Shown here: positions 25,171-33,758 of the stretch, piece after piece
How the letters are laid out: each line of letters opens with the position of its first letter
How positions within the stretch are numbered: position 1 is the stretch's first letter
Assembly: GCA_958295485.1 (NCBI GenBank)
Contig: OY282354.1
Location: forward strand, 372,001-436,000
Reading direction: 5' to 3'
Source: an uncultured Gammaproteobacteria bacterium
GTDB lineage: Bacteria; Pseudomonadota; Gammaproteobacteria; Eutrophobiales; Eutrophobiaceae
DNA length: 64,000 nucleotides
Program-made: the position numbers and the translations under genes
The notes under the pieces: model-generated
Seen by the model: only the letters and a program-made list of their open reading frames with translations
What the model was told of the DNA's origin: nothing
The model's database searches: none

Positions 25171-26412
25171 TCAGCGGTAGGTGTATGCGGCCAGCTTGCC
25201 GTCACTGCAGTAAGCGTAGGCTACTTTACCTACAACGATAGGTTTTGCAATGATAGGCTTGTCTGAAAGACTGGTTCTTGCAGAAAATTTGCCGGTATTT
25301 TTATTGATCCAATGCAAGTAGCCTTCCAGGTCGCCTACAACTATATGATCGCCAACTACGCCAGGCGCGGTCACCGCCCTTGCGTGCAAGGCTTCCAGTT
25401 CCCAGACCGTAGTTCCACTGAATCTGTCCAGCGCCCAAATATGGCTGTTATCATCTGTAACATAGATATTTTTTTCATCAGCGCTGAATCCGGCATGGGA
25501 AGAGAGGTCGCGACTCCATAAAGTCCTGCCGGAATCCAGCTGCACCGCGGCGATATAGCCCTGGAACGTTGCGATATATACGATGCCTTCAACTATGATC
25601 GGCTCAGAGTCGATATCGACCATTCGTTCAAGCTCAGAACGCCCCCTGGCGGTGGCAATATTGGTCTCCCAGATTAATTTTCCCGTGCGAACGTCCAATG
25701 CGGCCATTTTTCCGCCGTCGAAGCCGCTGACGACGATATCGTTGTCGATTGCCGGCGTGCTTGTGCCCCTGAGCGTCAGTGGCGGCACCGTCCGGTCATA
25801 AATCCACAGCCTTTTTCCTTTAGCGCCATCAATGCCGAATACCTTTCCGTCGATTGTTCTTACAATGACAACGTTTTCCGCTCTTTGTGGCGCTGACAAT
25901 ATTTCACTTGAAACCAACGTCCGCCATAACTCGTTGCCATCTTCAGCCGACAGCGAGATGACTTCTCCTTCCTCAGTGCCGAGCATGATGGTGTTCTCAC
26001 CATAGCCGGGGCCGCCCGTTATGCGAATATCCCCCCCGCCGCGAAACCAGCCTTGTTTCCCGTCAACAGTTTCGGTCACTTCGATTGTTTTTCGCCACAA
26101 TCGTCTGCCGTTCGTGGCATCCATCGCTTCGAGTTTGCCGCCTGAATCGACGATATACAAGCGCTGGTTGACGACTACCGGCGCCAGCTTCAGGTACTGT
26201 TCATCGGTGCCTACGCCATTATTTTTTTCCCAGAGCTCGATGACGCTGATACGCGGCTTGAATTCAACCAGCGTGGCCGGTGGCTCGGCATTGTCACTGC
26301 CGCCTTTGAAATAACTGGTTACCTTCTCCGTTGCAGCGCAACCGGCCAAGGTTGCCGCATAAATAAGGCATAAGAGGCGTCGTGGCCAGATTTTTTTGAG
26401 GTTAGTGTCCAA
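25171..26412 (-). CDS. bamB: BAM complex beta-propeller lipoprotein BamB
   Basis: About 413 residues from a TTG start that overlaps the yfgM stop by 11 bases. A signal peptide ends in LAGC (Cys25). The frame is open 49 codons further upstream inside yfgM, but that part lacks lipoprotein signal character. Repeated PQQ-like WD motifs such as AMDATNGRRLWRKTI, SAEDGNELWRTLV and DVRTGKLIWETNI form the eight-bladed propeller that binds BamA. The start codon is tentative; the lipobox position strongly limits the choice. Confidence 0.93.
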   Translation of the reverse strand: MDTNLKKIWPRRLLCLIYAATLAGCAATEKVTSYFKGGSDNAEPPATLVEFKPRISVIELWEKNNGVGTDEQYLKLAPVVVNQRLYIVDSGGKLEAMDATNGRRLWRKTIEVTETVDGKQGWFRGGGDIRITGGPGYGENTIMLGTEEGEVISLSAEDGNELWRTLVSSEILSAPQRAENVVIVRTIDGKVFGIDGAKGKRLWIYDRTVPPLTLRGTSTPAIDNDIVVSGFDGGKMAALDVRTGKLIWETNIATARGRSELERMVDIDSEPIIVEGIVYIATFQGYIAAVQLDSGRTLWSRDLSSHAGFSADEKNIYVTDDNSHIWALDRFSGTTVWELEALHARAVTAPGVVGDHIVVGDLEGYLHWINKNTGKFSARTSLSDKPIIAKPIVVGKVAYAYCSDGKLAAYTYR

Positions 26413-27043
26413 TATTGTCGATTTTGAGCTCAATTGCGGAAATGTCCCGGCCACTGTCGCGGGCTTTATTGATGGATTGTTGATACGCGCTGCGCGCCGC
26501 CTCGAATTTTCCCAGCGCCGCTTCCACGTCACCCAGCAACTCATCATAACTTGCGGCAAACTCGCCTTTTTCCGGGATGGCGATCAAACTGTCCGCCTCA
26601 TCGAATTTATTTTGACTGATAAGCACCCGAATCAATCTCAGGCGTATTACATGGGAAAATGAATCATTGATATTTTTGTCGAGGGCCTCGCGCAGGTACA
26701 TTTCAGCAGCGGCTAATTCATTATCAGTTACGGCTAATTTGGCCAGGGCCAGTTTGGCAAAAACCCCATAGGCGGTATTTTCATATTTTTCCAGAATCTT
26801 ATGAGCCGAATCTTCAACTTCAGTTTTACTCTCAGCGCGAAGCGAGGCAACCATATCAGAATATAACACCGAGGCGGATTCCGCTTGTTCCGTCTTATAG
26901 GCCTGCCAATGACGCCAACCGAAAATGGCGGATATGCCCAGCGTAATCCCGATAACCAGGGACATCCCGTTTTCGCGCCACCACCTTTTTATATCTTCAA
27001 TTTGTTGTTCTTCGGCTTTGTAAACGTCCAAGGATTCCTCCAA
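26402..27043 (-). CDS. yfgM: YfgM/ancillary SecYEG translocon subunit-like protein
   Basis: A 213-residue protein with one membrane helix near the N-terminus (about 26-45, GMSLVIGITLGISAIFGW) and a periplasmic TPR-like region (about 75-205). This matches the UPF0070/YfgM family, which links SecYEG to periplasmic chaperones. Its position between hisS and bamB is the conserved one. The stop overlaps the bamB start. Confidence 0.9.
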   Translation of the reverse strand: MEESLDVYKAEEQQIEDIKRWWRENGMSLVIGITLGISAIFGWRHWQAYKTEQAESASVLYSDMVASLRAESKTEVEDSAHKILEKYENTAYGVFAKLALAKLAVTDNELAAAEMYLREALDKNINDSFSHVIRLRLIRVLISQNKFDEADSLIAIPEKGEFAASYDELLGDVEAALGKFEAARSAYQQSINKARDSGRDISAIELKIDNIGH

Positions 27044-27073
27044 TTCTTCAAACTTGAAAAGCGTATGAATAAA

Positions 27074-28369
27074 TTATAACCCGGTTTGCCCCTGTATCGG
27101 TTGCAACAGGTTTGTTATCTCATCCAGCAAATCATCCTGGTGGATTTCGTACTGTTCCGCATCCTTGCGCAACGGTTTGATGTTAACGGTATTTTTCGCT
27201 ACCTCTTCCTCGCCCAGGATCAATGCATAATCCGCTTGTGACTTGTCTGCTTTCTTGAATTGGCTTCTGAAGCTGCCGCCGCCGCAGTGCATCAGGATGC
27301 GAAGCGTCGGCATTTTGTCTCTCAATCGTTCCGCTAATTTGATTCCATTGTCCAGGGCGGCGTCTCCCACAAGAACCTGATAAATTTGTGGAGAATTCAA
27401 CCCCAATTCGGCATTGCTGAATCCAGTCATCTCCAAAATACGTTCAAGTCCCATGGCGAAGCCGACCCCCGGAGTGGCTTTGCCGCCAACCTGCTCAACA
27501 AGATCATCGTAACGGCCGCCGGCGCAGAGGGTTCCTTGCGCGCCCAATTTGTCAGTAGTCCATTCGAATACGGTACGGTTGTAATAATCGAGCCCGCGCA
27601 CAAGACGAGGGTTTATCTCATAATCCAGGCCGTTTGAATTCAACAGGGCGCGAAGAGTGGCGAAATGATCGGCAGATTCACTGTCGATGGAATCAAGCAG
27701 TGGCGGCGCCGACTGCAGTAACGCTTGCATTTCGGGGTTTTTACTATCCAATATTCTCAGGGGGTTGGTCGTCAGCCGGTTTATGCTGTCCTCGTCCAAT
27801 TGATCTTTATGCGCGGACAGGTAATCAACCAATATCCCCCGGTATTTTTGTCTTGAAGCGTAAGAGCCCAGTGAGTTGAGCTGTAATTGTACGTCTTTAA
27901 TCCCTAATTTATTCCAAATACGCGCGCACATCAATATCATTTCAGCGTCAATCTCGGCGCTTTGAATGCCAAAGGCCTCCGCGCCGGCCTGATGAAATTG
28001 TCGTAGCCGCCCCTTTTGTGGTCTTTCGTGACGGAACATGGGACCGTGATACCAGACTCTTTGCGGACCGGCATTTATCAATCCATGTTGCAGTAAAGCT
28101 CGAACGCAACCGGCTGTTCCTTCAGGGCGCAAGGTTAGAAAATCACCATTGCGATCAGGGAAGGTATACATTTCCTTGTTGACTATGTCTGTAGCTTCTC
28201 CGATTGAGCGCGAAAATAACTCTGTCTTTTCAAGTATGGGAGTGCGAATTTCCCGGTAGCAATAAGATTGCAGGGTCGATTTGATAGTCTGCTCAAGGAG
28301 CTGCCATTTAATTGCATCATCGGGGAGCGTATCGTGCATTCCCCTGATGGCTTGAAGTTTTTCCGTCAA
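27074..28369 (-). CDS. hisS: Histidine-tRNA ligase
   Basis: A 431-residue class II aminoacyl-tRNA synthetase. Motif 2 is FRHERPQKGRLRQFHQ (about 112-127). The histidine-specific signatures LVRGLDYYNRTVFEW (about 258-272) and AGGRYDDLV (about 283-291) and motif 3 GVGFAMGLERI (about 302-312) are complete. A C-terminal anticodon-binding domain starts near residue 330. In many relatives ispG lies between rodZ and hisS; here only 51 bases separate them and ispG is missing. Confidence 0.97.
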   Translation of the reverse strand: MTEKLQAIRGMHDTLPDDAIKWQLLEQTIKSTLQSYCYREIRTPILEKTELFSRSIGEATDIVNKEMYTFPDRNGDFLTLRPEGTAGCVRALLQHGLINAGPQRVWYHGPMFRHERPQKGRLRQFHQAGAEAFGIQSAEIDAEMILMCARIWNKLGIKDVQLQLNSLGSYASRQKYRGILVDYLSAHKDQLDEDSINRLTTNPLRILDSKNPEMQALLQSAPPLLDSIDSESADHFATLRALLNSNGLDYEINPRLVRGLDYYNRTVFEWTTDKLGAQGTLCAGGRYDDLVEQVGGKATPGVGFAMGLERILEMTGFSNAELGLNSPQIYQVLVGDAALDNGIKLAERLRDKMPTLRILMHCGGGSFRSQFKKADKSQADYALILGEEEVAKNTVNIKPLRKDAEQYEIHQDDLLDEITNLLQPIQGQTGL

Positions 28370-28420
28370 TAGACCCTCTCCCGCGCCCTGTAACCTCTTG
28401 GCGCCGCTGCTTGTGATTGA

Positions 28421-29287
28421 TTATTCACCAAGTACAAAGCGGGCAATTCCAACTCTTGATGAGTAAGGGGCAGGGTCAAAGGCCACGCCATTGAACTCAA
28501 CAGTTACCCCCTGCGAAAAACCAAGTAAAATAGAAAATGGAGCCGTACCATTCAGCGTCAGTGTTTGACCTGTACGGGCAAGGTCATAATAAACTTTTTC
28601 GTTGTTGGCATCGAATACCTCAATCCAGGAATTGGCGGAAAGAACCATTTTGATCGAATCAGGCCCGCTACCTATGGGATCAATATTCCCGGTAATAAAA
28701 GCGCTTCCACCACTCTCATCGTATTCAGATGAAGTGGCTTCCGGTGATTCTTCCGCGCTCGGGGCGCGATAAAACGGCGAGTCGGAATGTTCTACAACTG
28801 TTATGGAATAGGATAAACCCCGGGGAGGCTTATCACTGTCGCGCAAGCCATTATTGGTTGAATGGGTCAGCGTTTTTGATTCCAGGCTGAAATGAGTAAA
28901 ATCATTTTGCCACCAGATGAAAAGCAGCAAAATCAAAATAAAAACGAGAAAATATGAAAATGCGACCACAAGTTTATTCTCGCCGATTGTTTTTTCAAGT
29001 TTAACTTCAGGGGTTATTTTTGGCGCGCCTGTAGCGTCACTTTCGTATAAGGATGAAAACGAATCCGCAGGCGCGCCTAATATCTTTGCATAATTGCGCA
29101 AATACCCACGCGCGTAGGCCTCTGACGGCAACGCGGTATAGTCATCTCGTTCCAAGGCCTCTATAACGTCAGGTTTCAGGTATAACTGAGCCGCTACTTC
29201 CGCTACGGAGATCTTCTTTTTCTCCCGTAGATGCTTCAGGTGGTTGCCGACTGAGACCGGTGTTTCAATATTTTGTTTATCAGACAT
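28421..29287 (-). CDS. rodZ: Cytoskeletal cell-shape protein RodZ
   Basis: A 288-residue protein. The N-terminal XRE-type helix-turn-helix (about 13-80, with ISVAEVAAQLYLKPDVIEALERDD) binds MreB in the family. A membrane helix follows (about 106-126, very hydrophobic) and a periplasmic domain of the DUF4115 type (about 205-288, with SWIEVFDANNEKVYYDL). It anchors MreB filaments and keeps rod shape. A full-length dispersed repeat lies between it and rlmN, where pilF is often found in other genomes. Confidence 0.93.
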   Translation of the reverse strand: MSDKQNIETPVSVGNHLKHLREKKKISVAEVAAQLYLKPDVIEALERDDYTALPSEAYARGYLRNYAKILGAPADSFSSLYESDATGAPKITPEVKLEKTIGENKLVVAFSYFLVFILILLLFIWWQNDFTHFSLESKTLTHSTNNGLRDSDKPPRGLSYSITVVEHSDSPFYRAPSAEESPEATSSEYDESGGSAFITGNIDPIGSGPDSIKMVLSANSWIEVFDANNEKVYYDLARTGQTLTLNGTAPFSILLGFSQGVTVEFNGVAFDPAPYSSRVGIARFVLGE

Positions 29288-29338
29288 GTTTAACGAGAAC
29301 CTGACCCGGCAGGCGGTTTAAATTTTTCAGGATGCGGG

Positions 29339-29426
29339 TTAACCCGCAGGTCTCACCAATTTACTTGCTATTAACGGAAAATTCTTTGCTGCTAATGAGT
29401 CAGCGGGATTATATCACTTTACTGCC
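29339..29426 (+). repeat. Dispersed intergenic repeat, full-length copy
   Basis: An 88-base copy starting TTAACCCGCAGGTCTCACC and ending TTATATCACTTTACTGCC. It is the best match to the copy at 42212-42300 and to the reverse complement of 6416-6490. It runs into the 3' end of rlmN and supplies that gene's last codons and stop. Confidence 0.8.
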
Positions 29427-30512
29427 ATGAGAGGCTGCGTCCTGCTTTTGTAAACGGTGGGCGCGCGGCGCCACCCGGCCGACCAATTGACCACAAGCTG
29501 CATCAATATCATCGCCCCGGGTTTTCCGCGTAATGGTTATTATACCGGATTGGAGCAATATATCGCGGAACTTGTTTATGGTATGCATGGGTGAACGGCT
29601 GAAACCGGCATTTGGGAATGGGTTGAAAGGTATCAGGTTCACTTTGGCCGGAAATCCTTTCAGTATTTTCACCAGTTCTTTTGCGTCTTTTTCGGAGTCG
29701 TTTATCCCGTTTAACATGACGTATTCAAATGTAACAGGGTCGCCGCCATTGGCTTCGCTGTAGACGCGGCAGGCGGCTAAGAGCTCGTGGATTGGGTAGG
29801 TCCTGTTGATAGGCGCCAGTTTATTTCTGAGCTCGTCATTTGCCGCATGCAATGATACGGCCAGACTTATTTTACTGCATTTTGAAAGTTTGATTATGCC
29901 GGGCGCGACGCCGGCGGTACTCAGCGTGACGCGTTTGTTTGAAAGTCCAAATCCAAGATCGTCCGTCATCAATTCGACTGCTTTTATCACGTTATCAAAA
30001 TTAAGCAGCGGTTCCCCCATTCCCATCAGCACAACGTTGCTGATGATGCGTGAGCGCTGTTCAAAATAACCCAGGCGTTTATTGGCTTGCCAGACTTGGC
30101 CGATAATTTCCGCCACTGACAGGTTGCGGTTGTAACCCTGTTTTCCGGTTGAGCAGAACGCGCAGTTCAAGGCGCAACCCACCTGTGAGGAAATACAGAG
30201 CGTCCCCCTGCCGGCCTCCGGTATATAGACCGTTTCAACACAGTTGTCATTATCAACCTGCACCAGCCATTTACGGGCGCCGTCAGCCGAAACCTTCTCG
30301 GAGGCGATGGGCGGTATCTGGAAGCGGGTATTATCAGTCAGGTAATCGCGTAACCGCTTGCTCAAGTCCGTCATGTCGTCAAAGTCGGTAACGCCCTGGT
30401 GGTATACCCACTTCATGACCTGCTCCGCCCGGAAATGTTTTTCCGACATGCCGATAAAATAATCGCGCATGGCAGCCTGGTCCAGGTTGAACAAATTACG
30501 GCTGGGATTCAC
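29409..30512 (-). CDS. rlmN: 23S rRNA/tRNA adenine C2-methyltransferase RlmN
   Basis: A 367-residue radical SAM enzyme. The cluster motif CALNCAFCSTGKQG (about 112-125) follows GRGTLCISSQVGC. The second conserved Cys that forms the methyl adduct is near the C-terminus in DIDAACGQLVG (about 336-346). It methylates A2503 of 23S rRNA and A37 of some tRNAs. The final residues HGSKVI and the stop are encoded by the dispersed repeat, so the natural C-terminus may have been replaced, without loss of catalytic residues. It ends a short unit begun by ndk, 6 bases upstream. Confidence 0.96.
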   Translation of the reverse strand: MNPSRNLFNLDQAAMRDYFIGMSEKHFRAEQVMKWVYHQGVTDFDDMTDLSKRLRDYLTDNTRFQIPPIASEKVSADGARKWLVQVDNDNCVETVYIPEAGRGTLCISSQVGCALNCAFCSTGKQGYNRNLSVAEIIGQVWQANKRLGYFEQRSRIISNVVLMGMGEPLLNFDNVIKAVELMTDDLGFGLSNKRVTLSTAGVAPGIIKLSKCSKISLAVSLHAANDELRNKLAPINRTYPIHELLAACRVYSEANGGDPVTFEYVMLNGINDSEKDAKELVKILKGFPAKVNLIPFNPFPNAGFSRSPMHTINKFRDILLQSGIITITRKTRGDDIDAACGQLVGRVAPRAHRLQKQDAASHGSKVI

Positions 30513-30518
30513 GTCGGT

Positions 30519-30959
30519 TTACCTGCTTCGAGGACAGATCTCGCCGGCGCCGAAAAAAAATGCGATTTCCGTTCTTGCCGTATCCGTGCCGTCCGAACCA
30601 TGCACCGCGTTTTCTCCCTGGTCGCCGTCGGCGTCGCAGAAATCCGCGCGGATGGTGCCTGGCTCAGCGTCCCTGGGAAACGTCGCGCCCATCAACTCGC
30701 GGGTTTTCAACACGGCGTCTTCGCCTTCCAGCACCTGCGCCATGACGGGGCCGGAAACCATAAACTCCACCAACTCCCGAAAAAAAGGTTTTTCCTTGTG
30801 AACCGCGTAGAACTCAGCGGCTTGTCCTTCGCTGAGATGCAGCATCTTCGCGGCAATAATTTTCAAGCCCGCAGCTTCAAAGCGTTGATATATCGCCCCT
30901 ATCAGGTTTGCAGCTACCGCATCGGGTTTAATGATTGACAAGGTTCTTTGAACAGACAT
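30519..30959 (-). CDS. ndk: Nucleoside-diphosphate kinase
   Basis: About 146 residues starting [15 protein letters not shown], the family start; an ATG four codons upstream is possible. The phospho-acceptor His is in NAVHGSDG (about 114-121), with [21 protein letters not shown] before it. It equilibrates NTP pools. The C-terminus is slightly unusual ([13 protein letters not shown]) but comparable in length to relatives. ndk beside rlmN is conserved in gammaproteobacteria. Confidence 0.97.
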   Translation of the reverse strand: MSVQRTLSIIKPDAVAANLIGAIYQRFEAAGLKIIAAKMLHLSEGQAAEFYAVHKEKPFFRELVEFMVSGPVMAQVLEGEDAVLKTRELMGATFPRDAEPGTIRADFCDADGDQGENAVHGSDGTDTARTEIAFFFGAGEICPRSR

Positions 30960-31029
30960 CACGGTTCTCATTCGGTTTTACTTATACAGTCGCAGTCACT
31001 CTTTAATAAAAGACTATGGGGAAGGCAGG

Positions 31030-31108
31030 TTAATCCGCTTATTTCACCAAGGCGCTTGTCGGCGGGAAACCACAGCCTGTCCCCCGGCGCGATTATACGT
31101 ATAAACGG
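31030..31108 (+). repeat. Dispersed intergenic repeat, diverged copy
   Basis: TTAATCCGCTTATTTCACC followed by CGCTTGTCGGCGGGAAACC and a CGCGATTATACG block corresponds position by position to the 42212-42300 copy but is more diverged. It lies between ndk and the divergent hydroxylase operon. Confidence 0.55.
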
Positions 31109-31222
31109 TGGTTCATTAAACCGGCCATTTCAATAATCGTAAAGATGCTATCATTTCGGTATTTGATAACCGGTGGGAGAGATTGATGTCAGGTAGCCGC
31201 TACCTTCCGTGGATGTTCTTAC

Positions 31223-32116
31223 ATGGCTGAACCCAAGACGGAATCGTTCGCCTCCAGGCTGGTAGTTGTCGGCTCATACCCCGGGGTAATCGCGCTGGGG
31301 TTCGCGCTGTACATGGCGCTGGTCGCCACCGGCTTGCCGGTCATTCTTGCATCTTATGCCGCGGCCCTGGTGGGCGCCGCGCTCATCACGCTGCACGAGA
31401 TGCGATTGCCCTACAGGAGCGAATGGCGCCCGTCATCCGGGGAAGTGCGCGCGGATGCCTTGTTCCTGGCAACGGTGCAGGCGGCGCTGCCCTACCTGCT
31501 GTCGTTCACGATAGTGCTTGGCATAGCCGGGGCGCTTGAGGCGAAGGGTCTTACCATCTCCGGCCTGTGGCCCCACGAGTTGCCGGTCATCGTGCAGGCG
31601 ATCCTGATGTTGGCGGCGGCGGATTTTCCGCGATACTGGTTGCACCGGGCCTTCCACCGGTTCACTTTCATGTGGCGGTTACATGCGGTGCATCATTCGC
31701 CGCATCGCCTTTACTGGTTGAACGTGGGGCGTTTCCACCCGCTGGAGAAAGCTGTCCAATTTGCCGTGGATACGCTGCCGTTCGCCTTGATGGGGGTTTC
31801 GCAAGAGACGCTGTCCGCATACGTTGTCTTCTACGCGCTCAATGGGTTCTTCCAGCATTCCAACTGCCGGGTGCGGCTCGGCCCGCTGAACTATATCGTG
31901 GCCGGGCCGGAACTGCACCGGTGGCACCACTCCGTCGCGGCGGGGGAGGCTGACCATAACTTCGGGAACAACCTCATCATCTGGGACCTGCTGTTCGGGA
32001 CGCGGTTCCTGCCGGGGGACCGGGAAGTGGGGCTCCTGGGGCTGCGGAACCGCGCCTACCCGTTGGGCTTCCTGGCGCAGATGAGGACTCCCTTCATCAA
32101 GGGCCTGGATAAATGA
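31223..32116 (+). CDS. Fatty acid hydroxylase/sterol desaturase superfamily membrane di-iron enzyme
   Basis: A 297-residue membrane protein with hydrophobic helices at about 15-57 and 78-135. The complete histidine-box set of the family is present: HRAFH (141-145), HAVHH (154-158), H212 in QHSN, HRWHH (232-236) and DHNFG (244-248). These bind two irons for oxygen-dependent hydroxylation or desaturation of acyl chains or sterols. Bacterial relatives hydroxylate ornithine lipids and other acyl lipids. Its stop overlaps the next gene's start (ATGA), so it is coupled to a GH3-type ligase. Composition is clearly more G+C-rich than the flanking ndk and suf regions, suggesting acquisition with the next two genes. 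The natural substrate is not known; an acyl or acyl-amino-acid lipid is inferred from context. Confidence 0.85.
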   Translation: MAEPKTESFASRLVVVGSYPGVIALGFALYMALVATGLPVILASYAAALVGAALITLHEMRLPYRSEWRPSSGEVRADALFLATVQAALPYLLSFTIVLGIAGALEAKGLTISGLWPHELPVIVQAILMLAAADFPRYWLHRAFHRFTFMWRLHAVHHSPHRLYWLNVGRFHPLEKAVQFAVDTLPFALMGVSQETLSAYVVFYALNGFFQHSNCRVRLGPLNYIVAGPELHRWHHSVAAGEADHNFGNNLIIWDLLFGTRFLPGDREVGLLGLRNRAYPLGFLAQMRTPFIKGLDK

Positions 32117-33753
32117 GCGACGCCACGTCCGCTCTTCTCAGGCTGGCCCTGGGACTCGCGCAGGGCCGGTGTCACCGCCGCCTGGTAAACGGGGCAAAAG
32201 CGCCGGGCGAAGTTCAGGCCGATCTCCTGCGGCGCATCCTGGCGCGGAACGCGGACACCGAATTCGGGTTGGCGCACGGCTTTTCGCGCATAACCTGCGC
32301 CGGGGATTATCGCCAAGCCGTCCCCGTCCAGACTTACGAGACCCTGTGGCCGTTCATCAAACGTCAGGAATTGACAGGCGATCGTTGCCTCACCCGGGCG
32401 CGGCCCGTTTACTACCACCGAACCAGCGGGACCTTGGGCGCTCCCAAGAATATTCCGGTCACTGCCGCCGGACTGCGGAGGATGAAGGATGATCAGCGGG
32501 TCTCCGCTTATGTCTGGTCCAAGAGTCCCGGCGTCCTTGATGGCAAGATATTTGCCGTCTGTGGGCAAGCGGTGGAAGGCAGGATGGAAGGCGGGACTAT
32601 GTTCGGTTCGGCTTCAGGCCTGATCTACCGTAACCAATCGTGGTTCGTCCAGTCGAAGTACGTGTTGCCGCCGGCGTTGTCGGATATCGAGGACTACGAG
32701 GCTCGCTACCTGGCGATGGCGGTCTATGGACTCGCAGAGGAGAGGGTCACGACCATGGCCACGGCGAACCCATCGACCTTTACCAGACTACTGTCCGTTG
32801 TGCACCAGAACGCGGACGCGGCGCTTGACGCAGTAGCTACGGGCCGATTGCCGGCCGCGGCCGCGTCGGTCCAGGCGGGACTGAGACCCCGTCCGGGCCG
32901 CGCGCGCGCGTTGGCGGACCGGCTGAATGCCGTCGGTCAACTGACCTACGCGGATATCTGGCCGCATCTCAGGGGCGTGATTACGTGGACGGGAGGGAGT
33001 TGTGGCAGCGCGCTTGGCGGCCTGTCCCGCCTGCTTCCCCCCGGCGTCGCGATCATCGAGTGGGGTTACGCCTCAAGCGAATTCCGGGGTACGCTGAACA
33101 TGGACGCGCAGGCCAATGTCTGCCTGCCCACGCTACTTACGACGGTCTTCGAATTCGTGGAGAGAGAGAAGCGCGAATCCGGCGGTGGTGATTTCCTGGA
33201 CCTGCATGAGCTGGAAGATGGGCGCGAGTACTACGTATTCGTAACCACCGGAGAGGGGCTGTATCGCTACGACATGAACGATATAGTGCGGGTCAACGGG
33301 CGGTTTTTTGCAACGCCCGCGCTGGAGTTCGTTCAGAAGGGCAAGGGCGTAACCAACATCACCGGAGAGAAGTTGACCGAAGCGCAGGTATTGCAGGCAG
33401 TTACATTGACGCTGGCGCGGCGCGGCGCGACGGCGACGTTTTTCATCATGTTAGCTTACGAGGATGCCGCCGCCTATACACTTTTCGTGGAGATGGATGA
33501 CGTGGACGACAGCCCTGGTCTGGCCGACGAGATAGACGACCGCTTGGGCGCCGCCAACGTCGAGTATGAGGCCAAGCGCAAGAGCGGGCGGCTCACGCCG
33601 CTGGGCATCCGCCGCCTGCCGGGCGGCACGGGCGACAGGTACCGCGCGGCCTGTGTCAGCGCGGGGCAGCGCGACGCCCAGTTCAAGTACCTTCACGTGC
33701 AGTACGCCCGTGAGTGCGCGTTCGATTTCGAGAGCGCCACCAAGTCCGGGTAA
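32113..33753 (+). CDS. GH3-family acyl-adenylate/amino-acid ligase
   Basis: A 546-residue protein of the GH3 (auxin-responsive GH3) branch of the adenylate-forming superfamily. Three nucleotide-binding motifs are visible: RTSGTLGAPK (103-112), EWGYASSE (about 316-323) and YRYDMNDIVRV (about 384-394). Plant GH3 enzymes activate a carboxylic acid with ATP and join it to an amino acid; bacterial members are largely uncharacterised. It overlaps the hydroxylase stop by 4 bases and ends 5 bases before an enolase-superfamily epimerase. The combination suggests formation of an N-acyl amino acid or similar amide. Acyl and amine partners cannot be read from the sequence. Length agrees with bacterial GH3 proteins. 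G+C content is high (for example 47 of 60 bases at 33601-33660, counted by hand). Confidence 0.85.
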   Translation: MSDATSALLRLALGLAQGRCHRRLVNGAKAPGEVQADLLRRILARNADTEFGLAHGFSRITCAGDYRQAVPVQTYETLWPFIKRQELTGDRCLTRARPVYYHRTSGTLGAPKNIPVTAAGLRRMKDDQRVSAYVWSKSPGVLDGKIFAVCGQAVEGRMEGGTMFGSASGLIYRNQSWFVQSKYVLPPALSDIEDYEARYLAMAVYGLAEERVTTMATANPSTFTRLLSVVHQNADAALDAVATGRLPAAAASVQAGLRPRPGRARALADRLNAVGQLTYADIWPHLRGVITWTGGSCGSALGGLSRLLPPGVAIIEWGYASSEFRGTLNMDAQANVCLPTLLTTVFEFVEREKRESGGGDFLDLHELEDGREYYVFVTTGEGLYRYDMNDIVRVNGRFFATPALEFVQKGKGVTNITGEKLTEAQVLQAVTLTLARRGATATFFIMLAYEDAAAYTLFVEMDDVDDSPGLADEIDDRLGAANVEYEAKRKSGRLTPLGIRRLPGGTGDRYRAACVSAGQRDAQFKYLHVQYARECAFDFESATKSG

Positions 33754-33758
33754 GGCGG

